DNA of 49,922 nucleotides from Paenibacillus sp. Soil787 (GTDB taxonomy: Bacteria > Bacillota > Bacilli > Paenibacillales > NBRC-103111): NCBI RefSeq assembly GCF_001429545.1, contig NZ_LMSP01000044.1, positions 410,031-459,952 of the forward strand, in the 5' to 3' direction. Numbering within the stretch: position 1 is the stretch's first letter; every line of letters begins with the position of its first letter. The notes below the pieces were generated by a model, which did not search any database, was not told the origin of the DNA, and saw only the letters and a program-made list of their open reading frames with translations. Of the stretch, positions 25,514-34,753 are shown one piece after another. A program made the translations under genes and the position numbers.

Positions 25514-28500
25514 ATGAAAATAGGGATCAAATGGATGTTGAAGGTACTTCTAATGCTTGTCGTTTCAAGTGCGGCATCATTAGGAGTTACTACAGCTTAC
25601 GCTTCAAGCTTCAATTCGAATATGCCGGGCTATACACCAATATCCGGAACCTGGTCTATCCAATCAGGCAGCGGAGTTAAGGGAGTGAGCACAGCGAATA
25701 CGAATGCTTTTGCCATGTCGACGACTACGTCCGGGACTAATTTTGCGTACGAAGCCGATGTGACAGTAGACAGCGCCTCTGCATTCGGCGTAGGTTCCCT
25801 TGTCTTCCGAGCCAGCGAAGACGGTACTAATGGGTACGTGGTCAGCATAGACCCGAATCTCGATCGTGTAAGACTTTTCGACTATGCTACTGGCTCCGAC
25901 GTGGGAACACCGTATGCAACGATGATAAATACAGGAACTGCTTATCATTTGAAGGTTACGGCTGACGGACCGCAAATAAAAGTATATCTAGGCAGTGTGC
26001 TGGCAATTTCCGTCAGTGATATGAAGTATTCCACAGGGATACTGGGCTACCATGTGTATAACGGAACGGCTTATTTCCAGAATGCGTTCCAGTATGAAAC
26101 GACGACGAATGTAACAGGCTGGAATGTGACATCAGGGACATGGACGCCTACGACACAAGGCTGGAGAGGGACGGCTTCCAGCGGGCAAAATGCGTATGCA
26201 ATCTCATCTACGAGCTCGGATAATTTTACGTATGAGGCGGATGTGCTTATTGAAGACACTTACGCGGTATCCACGCTGCTATTTCGTACGAATGCCAGCG
26301 CAACACAGGGATACGGCCTGCAGATGGACCCGAATCTGGACAGACTTCGTCTGTTCAATATCAGCGACGATGTAACGCTTGGCACGCAAACAGTCACCCT
26401 GGATACCGGCAAAGTTTATCATGTGAAGGTGAAAGCTGAAGGCACTGTGCTCAAGTTTTATTTGCAAACCAATTATTTGCAGGCGGATGGCTACGATCCG
26501 ATTCTGACGGTTACGAATTCAACTTATTCGTCAGGCTTTGTTGGGCTGAATGTCTATAACGGCAGTGCCAAATTCCAAAAAATTCTGATCAGCGACGCGA
26601 ACACGAATTTAGCAGGCTGGACGGCCATTAATGGAAAATGGACTCCGCATTTGGACGGTGTGAAAGCCGTTAGCTCCGGGGCGGCTGACACTTTCCGAAT
26701 CGCTTCGAACACCGCTTCCGATTTCGTGCTTGAAGGTGATTTGAAAGTAGACACCGGCTCGCCTTTCGCAACAGCAGGGCTTCTGTTCCGCGCAAATGCA
26801 AACGCTTCCAGTGGTTATGTACTTAACATTGATCCTAACCTGGATCAAATCCGCTTATTCAATGCGGGCACCGGAACGACAATTGCGGCATCCGCGCGTA
26901 CGATCGATACCGGCAAAACGTACCATGTTGAGATTACCGCAAACGGTTCATCTATCAAAGTTTATGTGGACGGTTATGCGACCTTGGCGATCAATGCCAC
27001 AGACGGCAGCTATTCGAGCGGACAGATTGGTCTGAATACGTATAATGGAACAGCTTACTTTCAGAATGTGACTTTGACCGATTTAAGCGCATATTCGAAT
27101 GAAATGTACCGTCCTGGGTATCATTATACGCAGGAAGCAAGCAAGGCAAGCGATCCCAATGGACTTGTCTATTATGAGGGTGAATATCATCTGTTTCATC
27201 AGGACGAAGGCCGGTGGGGGCATGCAGTCAGCACGGACCTTACGCATTGGAAGCGTCTTCCTATCGCGCTTCCCTTCAATGATTTGGGCAATGCCTGGTC
27301 AGGTTCGGCGGTCGTGGATACGAACAATGTGACAGGATTATTTGGCGGCGGCTCTGGTCTCGTTGCTTTCTATACGAATTATGACCCCGATAAAGTTGGA
27401 GGCAATCAGCAAATCAGTCTCGCCTACAGCACCGACAATGGGAGAACCTGGCTGCAGTATTCAGCCAATCCGATTGTGCAAAATCCCGGCGGCGTGAACG
27501 GCGGATGGGACTTCCGTGACCCTAAGGTTGTTTGGGACAGCGACCACAATGAATGGGTAATGGTGGTATCCGGCGGGGACAATATCCGTTTCTACACGTC
27601 CACCGACCTGCTCACCTGGACATACACAAGTTCATTCGGTTTTGGCGCCTATCTGCACGGAGGTACATGGGAATGCCCTGATTTCTTCCAGCTTGGGGTA
27701 GATGGGGGGGCGACGAACAAGAAATGGGTGCTTTCGATCAGTACAGGTCCAGCAACGCAAACGAATGGGTCATCGTCTGAATATTTCGTAGGTTCCTTCG
27801 ACGGGTCGGCTTTTACCAGCGACAATCCGGCCAACACCGTGCTTAGAAGCGAATATGGCAAAGATATGTATGCTGCTATGGCCTTCTCGGACATTCCTTC
27901 GAATGCGCGACGAATTGAAATCGGCTGGATGAGCAACTGGGAGCATCCATTCAGTGAGCCAACGTTCCCGTTCCACGGGCAATTGTCGATACCGCGCGAG
28001 CTTACACTGGTAACGAATCCGGAGGGTGTACGGCTTGCCCAGAAACCAGTTACTGAGATGAATAATCTGCGCGGCACAGCCACTACATTTAACAACATAA
28101 CCATAACACCGACGAGCACGAATTTGTTGTCCGGCTTATCCGGCAACGCTTACGAAATCGATGCTGATTTCCTGATTCCTACATCGGGCGCAGCCTCTGA
28201 GTTCGGGCTTAGTCTTAGAGAGCTTGGCAGTCAAAAAACAGTTGTAGGTTATCTGCCGCCTTCTTCCAAAATGTTCGTGGACCGCGTGAATGCGGGCCGG
28301 ACCGATTTCACAGCCCATTTTGCTTCGCGAAATGATGTAGTCGTCACCCCAGTCAGCAATCATGTGAAAATGCACATTTATGTTGATGAATCCTCTGTTG
28401 AGGTATTCGGCAATGACGGCAAGGTCGTCTTCTCCGATATTATCCTGCCGGATTCAGCCCGTGACGGCTTGAATTTCTATTCGACAGGCGGCAATGTGAC

Positions 28501-29326
28501 AGTACTCACCATGAGTGTTTATTCGCTTGCCAATACATGGCGGACTGAACCGACAAGCGGAACCGTTCCGCAAAAAGTGGTAATGGATAAACCCAAGATG
28601 GAAATCGGCGTTGGTTCTACGCAGCAGCTCTACACGACTGTATTGCCGCATACAGCAACGAACAAGAATTTGACTTGGAGCAGCAGTAATACGGCCATTG
28701 CGACTGTATCCACTATGGATGCACGCAGTGCCGATGTAACCGGCATCAGTCCTGGACGCGCCGTAATTACGGCGACGACACAGATCGGCTCGATTGTGGG
28801 CACTATGGTCGTCCAGGTTGGTTCTGCATTCAGCACGAATTTGACAGGATGGACTTCGACCAACCAAGCAGAGTGGATTCCGACGGCTGACGGGATTGCA
28901 GGTTATTTTGATCTGGACAGCAACTATATGTCCACGATAACGGGCGGCAACTTCACCTATGAAGCCGATATGAAGCTGGATACGCTTGGAGGAGCGGGTT
29001 CCATCATCTTCCGCGGCGATGCCACCGGTTCGAACGGCTATTATTTCAATGTCGATCCAAGTTTGAAAACATTGCGCCTGCTCTACAAGCTGAACGGCAG
29101 CTTTACAAGCTCGCAAATCATTGCCAGCGTGCCGATGCTTCTGCAGTCCGGTAAAGCTTATCATGTGAAAATTGTGACCAGCGGAACGAATATCAAAATT
29201 TATTTTGACGGTGGCTCCATGCCAGTAATAGATGTCAACGACGAGCATTTCAGCAGTGGTATTTTCGGTCTTAATCTGTTTGGAGGCAGAGCCTATTACC
29301 AGAATGTGACTTGGGCCTCCAATTAA
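25514..29326 (+). CDS. Secreted modular levanase: CBM66 x3, GH32, Big2, CBM66
   Basis: 1270 residues, ATG behind GGAGATGAGCATGC. A signal peptide is followed by three tandem beta-sandwich modules (about 33-195, 198-360, 364-527), each with the pattern GW...GTW, F.YEADV, GYxxxIDPNLDxxRLF, YHxKVTA and FQN. They match the CBM66 levan-binding module at the end of B. subtilis SacC. The GH32 domain follows (about 540-1010; D547 in SDPNG, D669 in RDPKV, E720 in WECPDF). A Big2 domain comes next (about 1015-1098), then a fourth CBM66-like module (about 1106-1270). It should bind and degrade extracellular levan. Four CBM66 copies in one enzyme is unusual. Confidence 0.9.
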   Translation: MKIGIKWMLKVLLMLVVSSAASLGVTTAYASSFNSNMPGYTPISGTWSIQSGSGVKGVSTANTNAFAMSTTTSGTNFAYEADVTVDSASAFGVGSLVFRASEDGTNGYVVSIDPNLDRVRLFDYATGSDVGTPYATMINTGTAYHLKVTADGPQIKVYLGSVLAISVSDMKYSTGILGYHVYNGTAYFQNAFQYETTTNVTGWNVTSGTWTPTTQGWRGTASSGQNAYAISSTSSDNFTYEADVLIEDTYAVSTLLFRTNASATQGYGLQMDPNLDRLRLFNISDDVTLGTQTVTLDTGKVYHVKVKAEGTVLKFYLQTNYLQADGYDPILTVTNSTYSSGFVGLNVYNGSAKFQKILISDANTNLAGWTAINGKWTPHLDGVKAVSSGAADTFRIASNTASDFVLEGDLKVDTGSPFATAGLLFRANANASSGYVLNIDPNLDQIRLFNAGTGTTIAASARTIDTGKTYHVEITANGSSIKVYVDGYATLAINATDGSYSSGQIGLNTYNGTAYFQNVTLTDLSAYSNEMYRPGYHYTQEASKASDPNGLVYYEGEYHLFHQDEGRWGHAVSTDLTHWKRLPIALPFNDLGNAWSGSAVVDTNNVTGLFGGGSGLVAFYTNYDPDKVGGNQQISLAYSTDNGRTWLQYSANPIVQNPGGVNGGWDFRDPKVVWDSDHNEWVMVVSGGDNIRFYTSTDLLTWTYTSSFGFGAYLHGGTWECPDFFQLGVDGGATNKKWVLSISTGPATQTNGSSSEYFVGSFDGSAFTSDNPANTVLRSEYGKDMYAAMAFSDIPSNARRIEIGWMSNWEHPFSEPTFPFHGQLSIPRELTLVTNPEGVRLAQKPVTEMNNLRGTATTFNNITITPTSTNLLSGLSGNAYEIDADFLIPTSGAASEFGLSLRELGSQKTVVGYLPPSSKMFVDRVNAGRTDFTAHFASRNDVVVTPVSNHVKMHIYVDESSVEVFGNDGKVVFSDIILPDSARDGLNFYSTGGNVTVLTMSVYSLANTWRTEPTSGTVPQKVVMDKPKMEIGVGSTQQLYTTVLPHTATNKNLTWSSSNTAIATVSTMDARSADVTGISPGRAVITATTQIGSIVGTMVVQVGSAFSTNLTGWTSTNQAEWIPTADGIAGYFDLDSNYMSTITGGNFTYEADMKLDTLGGAGSIIFRGDATGSNGYYFNVDPSLKTLRLLYKLNGSFTSSQIIASVPMLLQSGKAYHVKIVTSGTNIKIYFDGGSMPVIDVNDEHFSSGIFGLNLFGGRAYYQNVTWASN

Positions 29327-29381
29327 TCAGTAACCTGTTAAGTTTATCTATATCATTGTTCAAAGGAATGGGGAGATTAGT

Positions 29382-30500
29382 ATGAAAATCGGGTTCATTG
29401 GCTGCGGAGTGATTTCCGGTGCACACCTGGAAGGCTTAAAGAAATTAAAAGATGAGAACAAGCCAACCTTTCAGCTGACGGCTGTTTGCGATCTTAAGTT
29501 AGAGAGAGCCGGGGCTTTTGCCGCAGAGGTGGAGAGCCAGCTTGGGCTCCGACCGGATGTATACACAGATTATCGCAAGATGCTGGAGCAAGGCGGTCTG
29601 GATGCGGTATCCGTCTTACTGGATCATGATCTGCATCATACAGTGACGGAGGATTGCTTCTCAGCAGGCATTCACGTGCAAATGCAAAAACCGCTGGCGA
29701 TTTCACCTTCCTTTGGCCGCAAAATGCTTGCTGATGCCAAGAAGTACAACAAAGTATTGACGCTTTCCGAGCCGAGTGTGCTTGGCGCTGGTAATGTTGC
29801 GATGGCGCGCGCAGTAAAAGCCGGCTTAATCGGCGATGTGTATATGATCATGGATTACGCAGCGGTCACACTGGGGCGCTCGTTTTTTGCTGGAACAGCT
29901 TGGCGTCATATGAAAGGCCGCGCGGGCGCAGGCTGGATTAACGATCATGGGGTTCACCGCACTCATTTCTTCACGGAAGTGAATGGGCCTATCCAAGAAG
30001 TGTTCTCCTATACGCGAATTTTTGAAAAGGAATTAAACAATGGAGAAACAACCATTCACCCTACCGGAGAAGATACATCTGTCACTGTATTCCGTTTTGA
30101 GAATGGAGGTCTGGGCCATTGGATGTGCAGCACAGCAGCCCACGGCGAGAAGACTGACGGGGTATGGATCTATGGGAGCAAAGGATGCCTGCGTCCTGGT
30201 CAACACGTAACACTTGAAGACAAATCAATTGTTACCCATTCCGAAATCATCCAGCGTTACGCGCCTGAAGTTGTAGAAAACCCTTTTGCCCACTCTTACA
30301 TTGAATTGTGGGAAGCGATTGCTGAGCAGAAGCAGCCTATTTCCAGCGCTGAACGTGGACTCGAAGCATTGGGAGTCGTGTTCGCCGCCTTGGAGTCCGG
30401 ACATACGGGTCAGCCAGTAAGTGTCCAAGACATCATTCGAGGTGAAAAGCATGCCTATGAAGATACGGTTCTAGCAGAAATGAAATCAGCCCGTTCTTGA
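29382..30500 (+). CDS. Gfo/Idh/MocA-family oxidoreductase
   Basis: 372 residues, ATG behind GGGGAG. The Rossmann start is KIGFIGCGVISGAHLEGL, with an NAD(P)-binding GxGxxS-like loop. The EKP-like motif is MQKPLAIS near residue 100, and the C-terminal alpha/beta domain includes AGAGWINDHGVHRTHFF. The family oxidises or isomerises sugars and inositols; the substrate is unknown. It lies 55 bases after the levanase gene, co-directional, so it may be part of that transcript, and converges with the AraC gene. Confidence 0.85.
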   Translation: MKIGFIGCGVISGAHLEGLKKLKDENKPTFQLTAVCDLKLERAGAFAAEVESQLGLRPDVYTDYRKMLEQGGLDAVSVLLDHDLHHTVTEDCFSAGIHVQMQKPLAISPSFGRKMLADAKKYNKVLTLSEPSVLGAGNVAMARAVKAGLIGDVYMIMDYAAVTLGRSFFAGTAWRHMKGRAGAGWINDHGVHRTHFFTEVNGPIQEVFSYTRIFEKELNNGETTIHPTGEDTSVTVFRFENGGLGHWMCSTAAHGEKTDGVWIYGSKGCLRPGQHVTLEDKSIVTHSEIIQRYAPEVVENPFAHSYIELWEAIAEQKQPISSAERGLEALGVVFAALESGHTGQPVSVQDIIRGEKHAYEDTVLAEMKSARS

Positions 30501-30531
30501 ATTAAACTGCGATGGTCCTCAATTAGTAAAA

Positions 30532-31395
30532 CTAATGTGAATACTGCTTGCGGAAACGCAGAGGCGAGATGCCAGCATACTGTTTGAAGCAGTTGGAGAA
30601 GTATGGGGCGTACCCAAAACCGACGCGTTCGGCGATCAGCCCGATCGGCCAATCGGTTTTGATCAGCAGCAGCTTAGCTTGTTCCAGTCGATACTCGTGC
30701 AGATATTCCATCGGAGTACAGTGGTAGATCTCTTTCATACACCTAACAATATAGTTCGGGTGAAAATGAAGGGCCTCCGCAAGAGATTTATTCGTCACGT
30801 CGGATTGATAGTGCTGCCTAAGGTAAGCTTCCGCTTTCTCTGCGAGCTTTAAAGCAGGGGAGGCGTCGCTTCCACTATACCCTTCCTCTAATAGACGCAG
30901 CAGTTCCATGAACAGCTGCTGCTCGTTCCAAAAGGTCGCCGAGCGATGCTGGTCTGACGACGCGAGCATTTTGCGAAGGTGGCATTCGGCAAGGGTAAAT
31001 TCCGGCGGCGAGGCAAACTGCCGAATCCGAATCGTATAGGGGTTTGCCCATGCGTGCTGGATCGGGTAGGCTGGGTTTGCAGCATTGTCCGCCGCTTGGA
31101 GCCAACTCCCTTTAAAGTCGAAATGATTCCAATAGAAAACAGTCTCTGTCTCACAAGGCTTCACCGCATAGTGATAACGGTCGGGCAATAGCAGCAGTGT
31201 CTGTCCTTCCGTTACCTCCCACTGCCTATCCTCTTCTCCGATATATAACGTCCCTTTGACAACCCAAAGCAGGTCGAAGATGCCGATATTCCGCCGGCTC
31301 GGGTGCTGTTCTCCCGGACTTAAGGTTGATAAGCCGGTCGAAATGTAATAGGGCACTGGCGGCAGCTCCATCCAAATGATTCCCGATTCGTTCAT
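30532..31395 (-). CDS. AraC-family regulator with N-terminal cupin
   Basis: 287 residues, ATG behind GGAGGGGATCGGGA. An N-terminal AraC-type sugar-binding cupin is at about 15-110 (DLLWVVKGTLYIGE, GQTLLLLPDRYHYAV). The C-terminal double helix-turn-helix is at about 190-285 (NKSLAEALHFHPNYIVRCMK, PMEYLHEYRLEQAKLLL, IGLIAERVGFGYAPYFSNCF). It is divergent from the GH127 gene, with a 9-bp inverted repeat in the gap, and so is the likely regulator of that gene. Confidence 0.88.
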   Translation of the reverse strand: MNESGIIWMELPPVPYYISTGLSTLSPGEQHPSRRNIGIFDLLWVVKGTLYIGEEDRQWEVTEGQTLLLLPDRYHYAVKPCETETVFYWNHFDFKGSWLQAADNAANPAYPIQHAWANPYTIRIRQFASPPEFTLAECHLRKMLASSDQHRSATFWNEQQLFMELLRLLEEGYSGSDASPALKLAEKAEAYLRQHYQSDVTNKSLAEALHFHPNYIVRCMKEIYHCTPMEYLHEYRLEQAKLLLIKTDWPIGLIAERVGFGYAPYFSNCFKQYAGISPLRFRKQYSH

Positions 31396-31455
31396 TCCCG
31401 ATCCCCTCCCAATTGTAGTGTGAAATTTTATAAAAAATAGGTTCGTTTTATTCGT

Positions 31456-31483
31456 AGTTTATCCCTAAATTCAAGGATAAACT
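31456..31483. promoter_or_regulatory. Inverted repeat between the AraC and GH127 genes
   Basis: AGTTTATCC (31456-31464) and GGATAAACT (31475-31483) form a perfect 9-bp inverted repeat with a 10-base spacer, about 70 bases before the GH127 start. It is a candidate operator. Confidence 0.5.
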
Positions 31484-31543
31484 GGATGAGTGCGATAATC
31501 AAATGTCATATAAAACACATACAGTTTCTAGGAGGAAATGCAT

Positions 31544-33517
31544 ATGGGGATTTCAACGAGCATGCGGCTGAGTGGAAGGCGTGTACGCATACAGGATGGA
31601 TTTTGGAACCAATTTACAGAGCTGGTGCGGGGGACGGTTATTCCCTACCAATGGGAGGCGCTTAACGACCGGATTCCAGATGCGGAGCCGAGTTATGCGA
31701 TCCGTAATTTCCGGATTGCGGCCGGGATGGAGGAAGGCGAATTTGGAGGGATGGTTTTCCAGGACAGCGATGTGGCGAAGTGGATTGAAGCGGTCGGATA
31801 CTCGCTTGCAAGCCAACCCGATCCCGAGCTGGAGCGAACTGCGGACGAGTTGATCGAGCTAGTTGCCAAGGCTCAGCACAACAATGGTTATCTGAACACG
31901 TATTACTCGATAAAAGAACCGGGTAAAGAGTGGACGAATCTTTATGAAGCGCACGAGCTGTACTGTGCGGGTCATATGATAGAGGCAGCGGTTGCGTATT
32001 ACGAAGCCACGGGAAAACGGAAACTGCTTGATGTCGTGTGCAAATTTGCCGACTATATTGACACCGTATTTGGTCGTGAGCCAGGCAAACTGAGAGGGTA
32101 TGACGGTCACCAGGAGATAGAGCTGGCGCTAGTGAAGCTGTATCATGCGACGGAAGAGGAGCGCTATTTGAAGCTGGCGCAATTTTTCATCGACGAGCGC
32201 GGTCAATTGCCGAACTTTCTGATTGAGGAATGCAAGCAAAGAGGCGGGTACAGTCATTGGGCGAAGAAGGAGCTGCCGATTCCGACCATCGAACAAATAG
32301 CCTATAATCAGGCGCATGTGCCAGTTCGTGAACAGGACGTCGCTTTAGGCCATTCCGTACGGGCGGTTTATATGTACGCGGCGATGGCGGACCTTGCAAG
32401 CTTGACAGATGACCGGGAGCTGCTCGAGGCGTGCCGTCGATTGTGGGACAACACAACGAAACGGCAGATGTACATTACAGGCGGCATCGGCTCGACGCAT
32501 CAAGGCGAGGCGTTCACCTTCGACCACGACTTGCCGAACGATACCGTATATGCGGAGACGTGCGCTTCCATCGGTCTCATCTTCTTCGCTCGTCGTATGC
32601 TGCTTCTGGAGGCGAAGAGCGAGTACGCTGACGTCCTGGAGAGGGCGCTGTACAACAATGTTTTAGGCAGTATGTCGCGGGACGGGAAGCATTATTTCTA
32701 TGTCAATCCACTAGAAGTGTGGCCGAAGGCTTCCTTGAATAACCCGGACCGTAGGCATGTGAAGTCGGTGCGGCAGAAGTGGTTCGGCTGCTCCTGCTGC
32801 CCGCCGAATGTGGCGCGTCTTCTCACCTCGCTGAACGATTATATTTATACAACTTCTGCAGAGGATAACAAAGTTTATACGCATCTGTTCATTGGCAGCG
32901 AAGCGCAGTTCGAGCTTGCTGTCGGTCAAGTGGTATTGAAGCAGCAATCGCGTCTTCCTTGGGAAGGTTATGTGCGAATTGAATTAACTGCTGTTCCGGA
33001 CGCTGCATTTACGCTTGCGCTGCGCATTCCATCTTGGTGCTATGGGCAAGCTGTGTTGAAAATTAACGGCAAGATTTCGGACTATGATGTTGAGAATGGA
33101 TATGCGGCCTTATCTAGGCAATGGGCAGAGGGAGACATCGTGGAATGGGAGCCCGTGCTTGAGGCGCATTTGATCACCTCACATCCGGCGATCAGGGCCA
33201 ATGCGGGTAAAGCTGCTATCGAACGCGGTCCGCTAGTTTATTGTCTGGAGGAAGCGGACAACGGCAGCTTGCTTCCTAATTTGTCTATCGATCGCAACGC
33301 GGAGCTGCAATCGTCTTACGACACCGAGCTGCTCGGTGGAGCGGTCGTCATTGAAGCGAAAGGTCGCGCCGATGAACGAGCTTCCTGGCAAGAGAACATG
33401 GCGTACCGCCCGCTTGCGCAGCAGCAAGTGTCTGAGCCGGTCAAGCTTAAAGCTGTACCTTATTATTTGTGGGGCAACCGACAGCCTGGCGAGATGACTG
33501 TCTGGATTCGTGTTTGA
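31544..33517 (+). CDS. GH127 beta-L-arabinofuranosidase (DUF1680)
   Basis: 657 residues from the ATG at 31544, 8 bases after AGGAGG; an ATG six bases earlier is too close to that site. The (alpha/alpha)6 barrel contains the GH127 metal and catalytic residues: E338 and C340 in AETCASIG, and C418-C419 in GCSCCPPN, with the cysteine thought to act as nucleophile on a zinc cluster. C-terminal beta-sandwiches include AIERGPLVYCLEEADN. There is no signal peptide, so it acts in the cytoplasm on short arabinosides. It is divergent from the AraC regulator, which may respond to arabinosides. Confidence 0.92.
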   Translation: MGISTSMRLSGRRVRIQDGFWNQFTELVRGTVIPYQWEALNDRIPDAEPSYAIRNFRIAAGMEEGEFGGMVFQDSDVAKWIEAVGYSLASQPDPELERTADELIELVAKAQHNNGYLNTYYSIKEPGKEWTNLYEAHELYCAGHMIEAAVAYYEATGKRKLLDVVCKFADYIDTVFGREPGKLRGYDGHQEIELALVKLYHATEEERYLKLAQFFIDERGQLPNFLIEECKQRGGYSHWAKKELPIPTIEQIAYNQAHVPVREQDVALGHSVRAVYMYAAMADLASLTDDRELLEACRRLWDNTTKRQMYITGGIGSTHQGEAFTFDHDLPNDTVYAETCASIGLIFFARRMLLLEAKSEYADVLERALYNNVLGSMSRDGKHYFYVNPLEVWPKASLNNPDRRHVKSVRQKWFGCSCCPPNVARLLTSLNDYIYTTSAEDNKVYTHLFIGSEAQFELAVGQVVLKQQSRLPWEGYVRIELTAVPDAAFTLALRIPSWCYGQAVLKINGKISDYDVENGYAALSRQWAEGDIVEWEPVLEAHLITSHPAIRANAGKAAIERGPLVYCLEEADNGSLLPNLSIDRNAELQSSYDTELLGGAVVIEAKGRADERASWQENMAYRPLAQQQVSEPVKLKAVPYYLWGNRQPGEMTVWIRV

Positions 33518-33523
33518 ATGATC

Positions 33524-33544
33524 TTCGAAACGTCTCGTTTCGAA
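33524..33544 (+). terminator. Hairpin immediately after the GH127 stop
   Basis: TTCGAAACG (33524-33532) pairs perfectly with CGTTTCGAA (33536-33544), starting 7 bases after the stop. No T-run, so it may stabilise the 3' end rather than terminate. Confidence 0.45.
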
Positions 33545-33600
33545 ATTAATCATGCTCTTAGGTCAGTGATTTCATAATCGCGATCATGTGAACCGTAGAG

Positions 33601-33780
33601 GGGGAACGAGGAGGCGTTATTTGAACGAAAATGCCCGAAATCAGGATAAAGAGGAACGAGGAGGCGTTATTTCGCGGTTTTTGCCTCTGGATCGTTCTTT
33701 TCTGATAAAATAGCGTCCTCACGTTCCTCTTATTCGATTTCATGCGCAGAATTTCCGAAATAACGGCTATACGTTCCGCT
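33601..33780. repeat. Four-copy direct and inverted repeat cluster
   Basis: The unit GGAACGAGGAGGCGTTATTT occurs at about 33603-33622 and 33653-33672. Its inverted form is AAATAGCGTCCTCACGTTCC at 33708-33727, and a looser inverted form is AAATAACGGCTATACGTTCC at 33758-33777. Two direct and two inverted copies are spaced by exactly 50 bases within the first three copies' outer pairs (33603, 33653) and 50 between the two inverted ones (33708, 33758). The whole can fold into a large cruciform or hairpin. Confidence 0.65.
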
Positions 33781-33817
33781 AGCGAAAGATGTGGTGACTT
33801 TCCTTTGCAGTCGACAG

Positions 33818-33859
33818 AAAAAAATGAGAAGGCAAGAATCTTGCCACCTCATTTTTTTT
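33818..33859. terminator. Strong hairpin with T-run
   Basis: AAAAAATGAG plus GGCAAG pairs with CTTGCC plus CTCATTTTTT, with a two-base mismatch, and ends in eight T. It is bidirectional, about 300 bases after the GH127 gene. Confidence 0.7.
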
Positions 33860-33961
33860 GTTTTCTGTGCCCCTTCTTTCATTGTACAAACAGCTGTGAA
33901 AGTTTATCCGCATTCGGACTCCGGTACTAACGAGAAACAACAACTTAATATCGACATAGAG

Positions 33962-34012
33962 GCAGCCGGCTAGTGGCTGTGTTTATGCTAGTGAGCAGAT
34001 TAGGTTAAACGG
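33962..34012 (+). repeat. Dispersed hairpin repeat, degenerate copy
   Basis: CAGCCGGCTAGTGGCTG stem, then TATGCTAGTGAGCAGATTAG, which matches the right-end form seen at 10290-10303, and TTAAACGGACGAT after it. Confidence 0.4.
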
Positions 34013-34080
34013 ACGATCAACAAAGCTTATTAACTACATTTGCATGCAGTCCTTATTTCTAAACTTTAATGTTGATAGCA

Positions 34081-34107
34081 TAAAAAAACCTTCCGAAAGG
34101 AAGGTTT
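34081..34107 (-). terminator. Terminator of the minus-strand SRPBCC gene
   Basis: AAACCTTCC/GGAAGGTTT with a GAAA loop (34086-34107). On the minus strand it is followed by seven T (complement of 34082-34088). It lies 55 bases beyond the stop at 34162. Confidence 0.8.
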
Positions 34108-34161
34108 AAATTAATATATCAATGATTATGATTAAACCCATTTATTTTATCCTAATCTTGT

Positions 34162-34584
34162 TTAGAAATTTTCACTATATTTTTTGAAATTGTCTAGAAA
34201 CGTCTGCCAGCCTGCTTTTTGCATCTCAATGGAATTGGCGGTTTCTGCTTCAAAAACTTCAATTACCTTAGTTTCGTTTTCTTGACTAATAAAAGTGATC
34301 GTAACTTTTCTTCCATCTCCCAAAGTGTAAGAAATAAATTCATTTATCCTCACTTCATCATAAACTCCACCGAAATCAAATCCAAAGCTTCCATCCTTTG
34401 CTTCCATTCTTGTAAGAAATTTTCCGCCAACCCTTACATCATTTTCGGCATTTGGTGCATGCCAGTCATCAGAAGCAAAAGACCATTTTGTTATATGCTG
34501 TGGTTCTGTCCAATACTCCCACACTTTTCCAACTGGTGCATGAACTGTAGTTTCTACCGTGATTATTTGATTACCTGTTTCCAT
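34162..34584 (-). CDS. SRPBCC (AHSA1-like) protein
   Basis: 140 residues. The START-like fold signatures are TVHAPVGKVWEYWTEPQHIT near the N-terminus, KWSFASDDWHAPNAENDV, RVGGKFLTRM and the C-terminal GWQTFLDNFKKYSE helix. AHSA1-like proteins bind hydrophobic ligands or act as chaperone activators; the role here is unknown. It is monocistronic, ending at a minus-strand terminator. Confidence 0.85.
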   Translation of the reverse strand: METGNQIITVETTVHAPVGKVWEYWTEPQHITKWSFASDDWHAPNAENDVRVGGKFLTRMEAKDGSFGFDFGGVYDEVRINEFISYTLGDGRKVTITFISQENETKVIEVFEAETANSIEMQKAGWQTFLDNFKKYSENF

Positions 34585-34644
34585 TATAATTACCGCCTCA
34601 CTATATGTAATTTAGATCATCTATGGGTAATTATACCATTAAAC

Positions 34645-34690
34645 TAGGGGCGAGCAATAGCCCAGGCTGCCGTCATCGGCAGCCTCTTCA
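34645..34690 (+). repeat. Hairpin related to the dispersed repeat
   Basis: AGGCTGCCG (34664-34672) pairs with CGGCAGCCT (34677-34685) around TCAT, preceded by GGGGCGAGCAATAG. The stem is identical in core to copy 1. Left and right motifs are eroded. Confidence 0.5.
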
Positions 34691-34753
34691 GCCGGCTCGA
34701 AGACTCACTGTTTCGAAAGGAGGCCGTCCCGTGCAAGAGTGGACAATCGGCAA

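Larger units (their letters stand above)
33518..34161. other. Intergenic stretch with hairpins and repeats
   Basis: No gene is recognised in 640 bases. It holds a hairpin (33524-33544), the GGAACG repeat cluster (33601-33780), a strong terminator (33818-33859), a degenerate dispersed-repeat copy near 33962-34012 and a second terminator at 34081-34107 for the minus-strand SRPBCC gene. Confidence 0.5.

Noticed and set aside
28454..29248. Long open frame on the minus strand inside the levanase gene
   Set aside because: It is antisense to a confidently coding region with a coherent domain structure, and its translation shows no family pattern or ribosome binding site.
34219..34647. 142-codon plus-strand frame opposite the SRPBCC gene
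   Set aside because: It is antisense to a clear SRPBCC gene and has an aromatic- and cysteine-rich composition unlike a real protein.
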